DNA from: Halictus rubicundus | Taxonomy: Eukaryota > Arthropoda > Insecta > Hymenoptera > Halictidae | Direction: 5' to 3' | Length of the DNA: 64,000 nt | Assembly (NCBI RefSeq): GCF_050948215.1 | Contig: NC_135161.1 | Span: 2,328,830-2,392,829, forward strand | In this document: positions 32,911 through 43,057 of the stretch, piece by piece | How positions within the stretch are numbered: the first letter of the stretch is position 1 | Layout of the letters: each line of letters starts with the position of its first letter | Notes under the pieces: model-generated | The model's input: the letters and a program-made list of their open reading frames with translations, nothing else | Told to the model about the DNA's origin: nothing | Databases searched by the model: none | Position numbers and translations under genes: made by a program

Positions 32911-33155
32911 CAGGGGCGACGAACTGGCGGCTCGCGAGCCAGTTGCTCCCATCCCCACTCTTCTGTCCGGCTTAGACAAAAGAGAGTTGCTCCTTCTGCT
33001 TGACTGCTGAACAGAGGTGGAAGAGTGGGGTATCATGCCCATCACTCTGGCACACGGTTTAGGTTGGAAGTGGGATAGTGGATGAACCGTCGCATCGGCA
33101 GGGGCGGAAGGGGGGGTTCTCTGACTACCGACGGAGAAGAAGTTCGTCACCCCTG
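32911..33155. mobile_element. hAT-type MITE with ends CAGGGGCGACGAACT
   Basis: The element is 245 bp. The left end CAGGGGCGACGAACT mirrors the right end AGTTCGTCACCCCTG with one mismatch. Flanks CGCAAGAT (32903-32910) and GGCTAGAT (33156-33163) agree at six of eight positions. The interior is GC-rich with no gene; the 114-residue minus-strand frame over it is incidental. CAGGGGTG-type ends are common in hAT elements. Confidence 0.8.
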
Positions 33156-33163
33156 GGCTAGAT

Positions 33164-33743
33164 CATTCCATTTTCAATCGCGGTACGCTTGTTTCATTCA
33201 TATTTAATACGCCATCGTAACCACGTATAGACAGATTAATTCTGATAAACGGATAATTTATGGAAATTAATGAAGTACACTTTTCGTGACCTTCCAGTTT
33301 AACGTTGTCGGTTTAATCGATCAAAATCTGTCGATGCGTGTTGGACTAGTATTAGATTATTATACATCGCCATTGATATACAGGGTATCTCCGAACTGAT
33401 GGTACAACCCGAAGAGCGGTGAATTTACCGGAAAAAGTAAGTAGAACATGTGAAATGGAATATCTTTGTGTAATGCTTCATTATTTCATGTAATAACGCG
33501 CGTACCAGATCAAAATTCGGATACAGTTTTTTTTTTTAAATTGAACGGAGAAAGTCACAAACAAAGTTTATCCTTCATTTTCCAATTATTCTTTTAACTG
33601 AATTTCTTCGAGTTCTCTGTCACCAGTCCGGAAATACACTTTGAACCATGAAGAGAAAGAGAAAGGTGAACGTACTCAATACTTGTTATAACAAAGCGCT
33701 GAAAGTATACCTTTAAATTTATAAAATGTATTTATAAACTATA
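33164..33743. other. No gene; contains one solo CAGGG end
   Basis: At 33379-33380 a TA precedes CAGGGTATCTCCGAACTG, which looks like the left end of a mariner-like MITE whose remainder is not found. Otherwise AT-rich unique sequence. Confidence 0.4.
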
Positions 33744-34271
33744 CAGGGTGTCTTACTTAAGTATGAGGTCCAGAATATCTTCTTTAATTTTGGCGAAGTA
33801 ACAAATTTTTTATGTGTAATTTGAATGGTATCCCGCGGTCAGTATCTCGCAAGGGTTGTTTTATTTTTAATGTTGTGTTGTCTCGTAATTGTCAAGGTTA
33901 TCGATGTTTTTTTTTTAAATAACTACATATATTTTAGTGTTGCATCGCGGTACCTTATAAAAAATATATTCAAATATTTACTGTAAGATGATCCTTAAAT
34001 GACCTTGAACTCCGAAGATGAACGTCGAACTTAACTTTCGTTTGTAAGGAGACATGCTAAAATGAGAATGTAAAAGATATTGAGATGGATTGATCATGAA
34101 ATTTTCAATGGCTTACTTTTATTTACTGTATCATTTAATTAGGTGTTATTAAAAAACAATACCTGCGGGATACCGACCGCTTGATACCATACAAACTACA
34201 GATACAAGATTGTTTACTTTGTCAAAATTAAAGAAGATATTCTGGGGGTCAGACTTAAGTGAAACACCCTG
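33744..34271. mobile_element. Mariner-like MITE, 528 bp
   Basis: TA flanks at 33742-33743 and 34272-34273. Left end CAGGGTGTCTTACTTAAGT, right end inverted CAGGGTGTTTCACTTAAGT. Similarity between the arms extends about 115 bases through CAGAATATCTTCTTTAATTT and CGGTC...CCCGC-type segments. No transposase is present. Confidence 0.9.
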
Positions 34272-34738
34272 TATACCACTCTTGGCGTTTATTTAACGGA
34301 CTGGAAAATAATGGCCAAACATACGCAAAATTTCGTCTGCTTCGAAATCTGATTACGTTGATCGGCATTTGACATTTAGTTACTTGCTCAGGTGTGCCTC
34401 TCGATTTCTGTTTTTGCGATCTCAACATCTGTGAAACATAACAATCCGCGATTGTGTCGCATTTATCGAAATTATATGTGTTTCAAAGACTACAGTAATT
34501 CGTCATGATCCACTCTGCGCGAGAAATGAAAATTTCGCTACAGAAATCAAAGTACGGTCTTTTTGATTGGAAAATATGGAAAATAGTGGGTAAAAAAGCT
34601 TTCAAGATTTTTGTGGTTCCATTTTTACATTTACATTCGAACAACTAAAAGCTGAACGGAGATTTAAGCTTTGTGATTAGTAAAATCGTTTTATGCCTGC
34701 CACGCGAGTAAGATTTATCGAAAAAGCAAAGGGTGTAG
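34272..34738. other. No feature recognised
   Basis: AT-rich unique sequence between two non-autonomous elements; no coding motif or repeat recognised. Confidence 0.3.
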
Positions 34739-36175
34739 TCGGATAAGGAGGTCAAAAGTGCTCCCAAACCAAATTGAATTGACCATAGGCCATTCGATAG
34801 CTTATTCAAAGAAAATACTTTCTGCCTAATTTCAACCCTATATGTAGACATGGGGGATAGTAACGGGGTGACAAAAAGATCAGGTTTTTCCGTAATTTCT
34901 CTTACCCTCTTCAATAGAAAATTCTGAAAAAAATCAGGCATATTTTAGCTACTCGAATGCACATCTATGAATTTTTTCAGAATTTTCAGCTTCGAAACCG
35001 AATTTTAAAAAATAAAAAAATGTTGAAATGCCGATTTCTTGTAGAAGTTATGAGATACTATGTTTATATTTTTACAGTTTTGGCATCTCGTTATGGTGGT
35101 TAACATATAATTATTTCAGATTCTTCAAAGTGGGGGCACATAGTTAAAAAACAGAGAATGTACATATAGAATATACATACATGTGATGTAATAGGTTGTG
35201 CCGGAATCAAACGTTAATATCGTAACTGTGCAAATGGTAATCGCATCATTGGGTGTTGCCATAAATAGCTGCGATAATTTATTACTAGACTGCAGATCTT
35301 TATGCAAAGTAAAATTTGTATGCAAACATTACAAGACACAGGAGCTAAGTAAACATTTATTTCCCTCGTTAATAATAGTAATATGTTAACAATAATATAT
35401 CGACATTCTCGAATTCTTTGAATCCATTCACTTTTTTAAATTGCACTTACTCATTTTTGTCATAAATGCATAAAATCCGCAGTCTATTTGTTACTTATTT
35501 CATGCTCAATATTTTTCACAATTTGTAAGGCCGGCAGAAATTCTCTTCAAAATTTTTCTACTGAAGAAATACATCCTGTAATCAATGATGACAGTGACGG
35601 AGACTAATGCAGCAGAGGAGTAAGAACTCTTCCGTGGAAATACATGCATATTATTTAGAATTCCATATAATATCCATCTAAGAAATTAATTATATGAATC
35701 ATATGAACATGTTACTTGGTCGGGCATGGAAAAGGTAAAACATAGCGGTTTTTTATTTTTTTAACTATGAGGCCCCACTTTGAAAAATCTGAAAAAAATT
35801 ATATGTTAACAACCATAACGAGATGCTAAAACTTTAAAAATAGACACTTAGTATCTCATAACAGCCACAAGAAATCGGCATTTTAAATCCTTTTTTATTT
35901 TTTAAAATCCGGTTTCGTAGCTAAAAATTCTGAAAAAATTCATAGATGTGCATTCTAGTAGCTAAAATATGCCTGATTTTTTTCAGAATTTTCTATTGAA
36001 GAGGGTAAGAGAAATTACGGAAAAACCTGATTTTTTTTTGTCACCCCATTACTACCCCCCATGTTGACATATAGGGTTGAAATTTGGCACAAAATATTTT
36101 CTTTGGATAAGATATCGATTGGCCTACTGCAAATCCAATTTGGTTGGGGGTCACTTTGAACTCTGGAGGAAAACT
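34739..36175 (-). mobile_element. Long-inverted-repeat non-autonomous DNA element, copy 2
   Basis: Starts AAGGGTGTAGTCGGATAAGG and shows long inverted arms, with AATTCATAGATGTGCATTCT near both 34968 and 35940 and GTTGAAATTTGGCACAAA near the right end. Its centre (ACTGAAGAAATACATCCTG, CCGTGGAAATACATGCAT) is the reverse complement of the centre of copy 1, so the two copies lie in opposite directions. The right terminus has decayed beyond about 36160, and TA is not preserved at the left (CA is seen). Confidence 0.8.
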
Positions 36176-37622
36176 CTTTAGTATTGCAGTATCAATTGAA
36201 ATGACATAAAACTATTTAGAATGATGTAAGCACAGTGTTGTGCTCACCCGGACAAGACAAAAACAAAACTTATGATAAACCGTATAGCGACGGTCGATCG
36301 AAACCTCATGGTGAACAGAACCTTTTCGATCGAGAAAACCATAGAACGAGATCTATCAAGACAAGGAAAAGAAACACGCTAGATCGGCACGCGACAACGC
36401 AAAACGGACCACACACATTCCGCCCGCAACGCCATCTATCCGATACATATTTCTAACATACACCCTTTCTGACTAATAATTTTTACATCTGTAACACGGA
36501 TCGATAGAATATGATTGTTCGAAACGAATGTTCAATACAATAGTGATGAGGATGCAATTTTCCTAAGCCGTTCGTGTTACGGTTCAAGCTCTAGAGCTAT
36601 ATTCATTTAAAATCCTATAATTCAGCTAATTCTGGATTCTTCCAGAAAAAGTTTTTATGAGACAATTTTGAGACTATAAGAATAGGTACCTACCGTGTCA
36701 CACTAACACCTACGGTACCAGCTTTGACTATTAAAGAACAATTAACGATAATTAACACAGTATTTATAGTTCCAAATGTTGCACCTAATAGTTCGCGGTA
36801 TCTTTTACAAAACAAGCTCGAACAATTTACTCACCCACGGAATCGAAACATGTTTTGAATATTTAATACTTATCGCTAACTGACAAAGATAAAAATATTG
36901 CAACAACACATTTCCTCTATTTTTGTCTATACACAGATTAGATACACGAGTTTGCATAAATATGGATAAGCAGTTGGTCAACAAAATTCTTATGCAAATA
37001 AACTTCAAAAACACATAGTCTAAATAAATTTTATTGTCGTATAACCTTTAGTTTCGAAAATGCCTAAAAAGTACATTTTTTATCCTCAATTGTCGTGGAT
37101 TTTTTAATGAAGTCATAGACGATGGTCGATAAAAAAATATATGCATGCCGAGTATTTTTCTAAGAATTATCTCGCATATACGTTTCGTCAAAATCAGCTT
37201 GTTCAACTTCAATATGTTTCTTTGACAGTTCACCGCTTAAATCACAGTTCGTACAGGTTTAACTTTCCTGGAGGTTTAATATAGTGTCAATAAAAATAAT
37301 CCGTATTTCTTTCGTTGCGGTGACTCAAGCATGAGAAGTGAAAATTATTTATATTATTACGATGAGGTATAACAATACCTTTGTATTATTCCGATACAAT
37401 AGTCCATCTTTATAAAATCATAACACAGAACACACGGAAGCGAGCCAACTAAATTTGCAAAAATATGTATTTACTTATTGTTACTCTTATTACGCATTCA
37501 ATATTCGTGCTAAAATCCAGACTCCACAGCTGTCAAGGAAGAACTGCCTGTTGTCAAAGACGACGACTCCCATAGCAACTTCTGCTTGCTACGACTTCAA
37601 TTATGGAGATTTAGCAATTTTA
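36176..37622. other. AT-rich unique sequence, no gene supported
   Basis: The plus-strand frame at 36235-36456, of basic composition, has no recognised motif and no splice sites at its edges. The rest shows no repeat or gene. Confidence 0.3.
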
Positions 37623-37630
37623 GTCTAGAG

Positions 37631-37754
37631 CAGTGCTGGGCATGATTGGAGGCCCCTCAAACGCTTGCTTTCGCTACCAATTTCTCCTTCTCTGGAAGGG
37701 GACGGTATGGTGGGGACGGTCTTGTCTCATTTCAGACAAGAATACCTATCTCTG
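37631..37754 (+). mobile_element. hAT-type MITE M1, copy d (internally deleted), first of a train
   Basis: Starts CAGTGCTGGGCATGATTGG and ends CCTATCTCTG, flanked by GTCTAGAG (37623-37630) and ATCTAGAG (37755-37762), which agree at seven of eight positions. About half of the usual interior is missing, with GGAAGGGGAC and GGTGGGGACGGTCTTG kept. The next MITE begins immediately after its duplication. Confidence 0.85.
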
Positions 37755-37762
37755 ATCTAGAG

Positions 37763-37948
37763 CATAGTCGCCAGATCAAGACTTGTTCCCACACTCTAAT
37801 TTCTCTTTCTACCTCGCTATCCCCCCTTTTTTCCGCCACGACTCGGTCACGTGACGCGTTCCATATCACGTGTCTAACTCGGTACTGGCAGAGAGAGGGT
37901 AACTTTTTCCCCTCAATTCGCTCTTCGTTCACTCATCTGGTGACTATG
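37763..37948 (+). mobile_element. hAT-type MITE M2, copy D, second of a train
   Basis: The element is 186 bp, starting CATAGTCGCCAGATCAAG and ending CATCTGGTGACTATG. It is flanked by ATCTAGAG and GTCTGGAG (37949-37956), six of eight matching. The interior has CGGTCACGTGACGCGTTCC and GGCAGAGAGAGGGTAAC. Confidence 0.88.
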
Positions 37949-37956
37949 GTCTGGAG

Positions 37957-38205
37957 CAGACCTGTCCAACTTCTTCTTCGTCGCGGGCCACACGGTCCCC
38001 ACCATCAATCTTTCCGTTCCCTCACATGCTCCTTCTTATGTTATAATATACAGTAGGAATAGGTCCGCAATAGGAACAAATCCCATGAGCGTCTGGCGTA
38101 ACGACGGTGACATATAGTGGGGGAACGTCACTTCCCACCTTAGCAGAATGAAGAAATGGGGAACCGGCCAACTGTGGCCCGCGGGCCACAGGTTAGACAG
38201 GCCTG
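37957..38205. mobile_element. hAT-type MITE M3, third of a train
   Basis: The element is 249 bp with ends CAGACCTGTCCAAC and, inverted, CAGGCCTGTCTAAC. It is flanked by GTCTGGAG (37949-37956) and GTCTAGAG (38206-38213), seven of eight matching. The interior includes GCGGGCCACA on the left and TGTGGCCCGCGGGCCACA near the right. No relation to M1 or M2 beyond being hAT-like is seen. Confidence 0.87.
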
Positions 38206-38220
38206 GTCTAGAGTCTAGAG
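38206..38220 (+). other. Likely hAT excision footprint
   Basis: The 8-bp GTCTAGAG that closes the third MITE is directly followed by TCTAGAG, a second copy lacking its first base. Excision of a hAT element commonly leaves its two target copies abutted with small losses, so this may mark a fourth element that has left. Confidence 0.55.
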
Positions 38221-38929
38221 TGCCTTTTTTCAAATCAAAGTAGTTCTGGATTGAATTTCTGCGCGCGTACCTACTTATTATATATAAATTACATTATATA
38301 AGTTTTGCACACCGAAATACACGAAATGGTACGAGCTGCATTTCCTTGAATAAAGTGTTTGGAAAAAAGGTCTTACTTTACCCGTTAAAATGTCATACGT
38401 TGCTATTTAGTAAAATGACGACCCTTCCAAGTGTGAGTTTTGATTTTTCAAGCTTTTGGCATAATAAAGAATTTGGAAACATCAAAAAGTTTTGAACGAT
38501 TTTGGTTCACTCGGTATCGACGAGTTTGCCGAAAATCCTTTCAAACTTGGAGATCTATTGGACAAATAGACCTCGAGATGTTGTGTCAGCCATTTTAGAA
38601 AATAAAGCTTTCGGATAAATGCGTTTAAAAATTTTCCTATCAATTTTATGCACACACGAATATTTACTGGACACATTTACGATTTTATCGTTTTTACGAA
38701 TTGAAATAAATATATCCCTTTGCAAGCGTGTTTTCGAACGCGTTTTGTGTTATTTAATAAAAGAAAGAAAAAGAAAAACAAAGAAATCGATTTCTTCAAA
38801 GTTCTAGACCAGAATACCCTTCAAGCATTAAGATATTTTTGTCGCTTAAATTGTTGGGACTGTGTGAAAGGAGCAGTACCCGCAAATTATGCCCGCATTT
38901 CCAATGCCACCATTACAGTAATTGTCCAT
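38221..38929. other. AT-rich, no gene recognised
   Basis: No repeat, exon or domain was recognised. The 121-residue plus-strand frame that starts at 38720 runs on into the next hairpin and is not supported. Confidence 0.3.
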
Positions 38930-39090
38930 CATTCAACGACCTATAACAAAGTACCTTCAATTGACCTTGAACCTCAACACGAAACATTGAAGTCAGTAAT
39001 GCAGTTACATACTCTTCACACCTTTTCGCTTCGTTTTGAGTGCCAAGGGCAATTGAAGGTACTTTGTTATAGGTTGTTGAATTAGTCTTT
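38930..39090. repeat. Inverted repeat of about 40-bp arms around a 70-bp loop
   Basis: TCAACGACCTATAACAAAGT, ACCTTCAATTGACCTT at 38934-38972 is mirrored by GGGCAATTGAAGGTACTTTG, TTATAGGTTGTTGAA at 39048-39083. The words CAACGACCT and GACCTTGA also occur in the terminal repeat of element A, so this may be the collapsed end of a relative. The same peptide STTYNKVPSI appears on both strands because of the symmetry. Confidence 0.7.
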
Positions 39091-41589
39091 TTAAGGACTA
39101 CAACGTAGCAACAAAAAAACAATATACGATATCATTTGAAAAACTCAAGGTCGCCTTGATATCTCAGAAAATATAAGGCTTTAAAAAATCGGACTGTGGT
39201 TTTTTAATGAGCTCCCTCAGATACAATAAATTTCAAAAGTGCTCAACCTTTTGTACATTCCTATGTTTGCGGATTGATGTATGGTACTACTTAGAACTGG
39301 TCGTCTTAGAACTATGTTTCATATTTAATTTCGCAATTTTACTAGACATACTGAAAGCGAAAATTCTCCTTACGCGGTGCCGTGTGGCATGGCTGTGTTT
39401 TGTTCCGAATTTCATTCTGCTCGATTGCTTGGTTGTTAAAACAAATGGCTCGCGCGGCTTCAGCTTTCGAGCAAATGAAATTGCTAAATCGGCTTTACAA
39501 CGGGTCACGGTAAAACGCGCAAGCGTGCCCGTGAAAGGAAAAATGGCTGGATCGCTTGTAAATTAAACGACCGGGAAATAAACGGAAAGAAAAAATTTAA
39601 TCACCGGCCGGTTCGTTCTGTGATTGGGCAGTTGTTTACGAGCTTATTCGCGACAACATGGCTGAGCGTGAGCGGAAGATCGTGGTCGTTTGAAATTCGA
39701 CGTAAGTATTGCAACCTTAACCACGAATCACGCCGTCACCGTCAACATTAGCGGGGATCGTGCTTCCTACTACGCTACAGTCAGCGCCGGCGCGAAGCGA
39801 ATTCAGCGCGTTCCCCGGAACCCGGCCCCGCGCGTTACAACTTACGTTGAATTTTGATGATGCAATCGAAGACTTTGCAAGGAGAAAGGCCAGAGAAATT
39901 GTATAATAATTATCTGCCAACCTATGTGTTTATGATAAATAATTTATCTAGAAGTTTTTTTCTGGTCCACGCAATTTATGAACTCGGCCCCGCAAAAGTT
40001 TAGCCGGCCCTGACTGCAGTGAATCTTGGCAAAAGGGAAAGGCCCGTCGCGTCGACATGAATGGGTAGAGTCGAGTTAGCCTGCTGTTTCTAGAAATAAA
40101 TCAGTCGTCAGGATTCAATGGAATTGTTTATACTTAAAGGGGTATTCTGGGTTTCGGGCCAGGTCTTTTTTCAAAAGAATCATTGAACTTTATGCATTAG
40201 GAGTTTTTATGCGTATTTCTGGGTATTTGGAGTACATCAGTTTTTTTTTGGGGATATGTGTTTGCCATATTCTTATCGGATTTAGAAGGGGAGATGAGAA
40301 ACACGCAAGTGGGAGATACGGTACTCTCCCACTATAGTCCGCTATACGGCCCTGTAGGGGAATATTTTTCCAAGAAATGAAGTATCCCTACCAATTGCTC
40401 TCGATACGCGGACAGGGGGTCTATGTGTCCACGCTACAGAGAGTATTGTACAGTCAAACCTGTTTTTGTGCGGTAGAAATATTCAGAAACTTTGTAAATA
40501 GCTATAACAAATAATATTTTACAGTATACACATTAAAGAAAATTTTTTTATGCGGTGGAGAGGGACTTATTCACTTAGAAAATATGTCAGATTTACGAAA
40601 TAGCGAGAATGTGCTTTCCAAACAAAATAAATAATTAAATTACACATGGAAACATTTTTAAAAAATTTAATTTCTCATTTTAAACATGCAGACATTTTCA
40701 AAATGCACATAATTCAATACAACTCGTCTTAGTCCAAAACGCGCATCTTCTTGTGATGAGAACATTACAAGGTTATAATGCCAACACCGTTGGCATTCAT
40801 ACACCGCATGAAAGAAAATCGCACAAAGACGAAGACGAAAATTATTATATTTGGTTAGAGAAGAGGAAAGAAGAAAAACAGCAGCAGTGGTATTGAAAGC
40901 AATGGGATATAGAAGTGGTGAAAGAGTTGACATATTTAGTTTTTAAGCTACGGAAGAATGGAATCATGATGGGATATTGCATGGTTTTTTTCGCGCATGC
41001 GCGCCTGAAAGTTGTAACGTACCTATATTGTGGAGAGAGTAAGTAGTGGGGACTATTGTTGGCGGGAAAGTACCGGAAGAGTCAAGGACGAGACCACGAG
41101 ACAGGCATGCTACGAATTTTTGGGAAATTATTGTTAGTACTTGATTGGCATATACATACTATACATTCATTTTTCAAAATACCCCATTAAAAAGACCCCA
41201 TTAAAGATTTGACAGAGTTGATTTCGAATAAATAAAACATGCTATATAATTCTAAGGAGACTAATCAATAATATGAATTCAGATCGTTGAAACCATCCAA
41301 CAACAAGTTCTGTTCACCAATTTTAACGATCTTAAAATGTGTTATAGGGATCAACGTAATTTTGTAGTAAATAAATGGGTATAATGTGTCCCATTCAAAT
41401 TAATCCGCTCGAATAGCTATGAAACTACTGGCGGTATAAAAAGTAACGGATTATTCATATCATATCTTAGCAAGTCATTACCATCGGTACACTAAAATCC
41501 TAACCTATACAGTTATCGAAAGTATTAATTTAGCATCACATAAAATCACTTAAATCGATACGCTCTATTAACGTAACTTCTAATTAGCC
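39091..41589. other. No gene supported; CpG patch and solo repeat ends
   Basis: Bases 39600-39850 are CpG-rich and hold a donor-like GACGTAAGTATT at 39699-39710 downstream of an ATG-led 11-codon frame, too weak to call an exon. CAGTCAAACCTG after TA at 40450-40451 resembles a Tc1-like MITE end without a partner. GGGGTATTCTG near 40140 is mirrored by CAAAATACCCC near 41180; whether these bound one element is unclear. The remainder is AT-rich. Confidence 0.3.
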
Positions 41590-41606
41590 TGTAGTATCCT
41601 GATTTT

Positions 41607-41649
<43 letters not shown>

Positions 41650-41735
41650 GAAAGTAATAATTAATAATAATAATTATTATTTTCTATAATCATTTAATTA
41701 ATTGATAATTATTAGTAAAAATCGGGATACCACGC
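41590..41735. repeat. Hairpin with an AAT microsatellite in its loop
   Basis: GTAGTATCCTGATTTTC at 41591-41607 is mirrored by AAAAATCGGGATACCAC at 41717-41733. Between them an AAT array (41610-41648) is followed by more AATAATTATT. This looks like a small MITE whose centre has become a microsatellite. Confidence 0.6.
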
Positions 41736-43055
41736 ATAAGCGTCAAGCAAGGCACTAACATTTTCAAATTTGTTTATATCAGAAATAAGTACGTTTTTAT
41801 TTTGTATTTAGTTTTGTTTATTAAGCATTTCCACAATGGAATGTGAATATATGTCGTATTTTTATAATTTTGTGTAATGATTGGCACCCAAAAAGACAAA
41901 AAAGTTGATGTAATTTAAGCATATTAAGCAGAGACATGTTTAAGTGGTACCAATGTCGACTACGCATAGCTACGACCCTGGCGAGTTAAGAAAATGCTGC
42001 AATGGCCGCTGTCAATAAATATTTTCTTGACTTGCTCATATACTAACCAAACTAAATACTTTTCGTGAACGGTTTATTTACCAGAAATGTCTGTAGAATG
42101 CATTCCTGTATAGTAAATTCCTGCTAGATTAAGGATTTTTCACATAAATACGAAAATAGAACGTGTAAAGTACCCGCGTCAGCTCTTTTTCAAACTTTAA
42201 CAAGTATTTACAACTGTTAGAAAGTACAAAAATATATAATTGGCTATATGGATCTATAGAGGACAGTCCCCTCTATCTTTTGACTCAAACCTGAACTTTC
42301 TCGTATGTTTAGTTTTCCCGTAACACCTCATTTTTTATCAATATCATGCATTTTTACAAAAACCAATGTTCTTCGAAAACGTTGCGTGATGAAGCAATTC
42401 TGCTTTCGGATTTGATTTTAGAATGACAAAATCTATAAGGATCACTCAACATTTAATGCTGAACACGAAAAAAGTGTTATTTTGTTAGACTGTGTAATTT
42501 ACCGGGCAACGTGTACTTCGCGATTTTTATGATATTAGTATGTACATTTTTCACTACGTAATCGGATGGAATAATGAAGCGAAACAATGAGGGAATTTGC
42601 ATAACTCTCGTGTTGTTTTCGAGGATCTCATTGCACATGCGAGTACTACGTTGCTTTATTAAGCGAGAGGCTGATAATAAGGAATCATTGTTAGTAATTG
42701 TTTTGCAGTTACAATTAAAAACGTTGATACAGTGTTGCTGAGCCATTCACGAAATAATCTTTACGTCTCGTTCACCTTGGTAATTCGCAATTGCGCAAAA
42801 TGCAAATGCAAAACATTGATCGTAACAGGAAAACGATGATGCGTAAAGCAATTAGGTATTCGATTCGAGCATACATACATACAGTGTGGGATTACTTGGT
42901 TCACCAATGACAGGTCTGGAGTTTTTTGGAGAAATTACAATTGGTTTGAAATTGTTTCTGCACATTTTATGGTAGAGCTGTTCAGCGTCTGCCCGTACGG
43001 GCAGCGATTTTCTTGCTCTGGGCATACACAGAACGGCGGGCATGGTTGTAGTATA
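41736..43055. other. AT-rich, no gene recognised
   Basis: No domain, splice pair or repeat seen. The two longest frames (42477-42746 and 42852-43109, minus strand) carry no motif. Confidence 0.3.
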
Positions 43056-43057
43056 TA

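Noticed and set aside
38720..39122. Frames on both strands sharing the peptide STTYNKVPSI
   Set aside because: The shared peptide results from an inverted repeat in the DNA, not from homologous genes.
39655..39712. First exon ending at GAC|GTAAGTATT
   Set aside because: The ATG-led frame stops after 11 codons before the donor and nothing else supports transcription; kept only as a remark in the feature list.
40135..41195. One element bounded by GGGGTATTCTG and CAAAATACCCC
   Set aside because: Only about eleven bases mirror each other across 1 kb, with no target duplication or internal symmetry.
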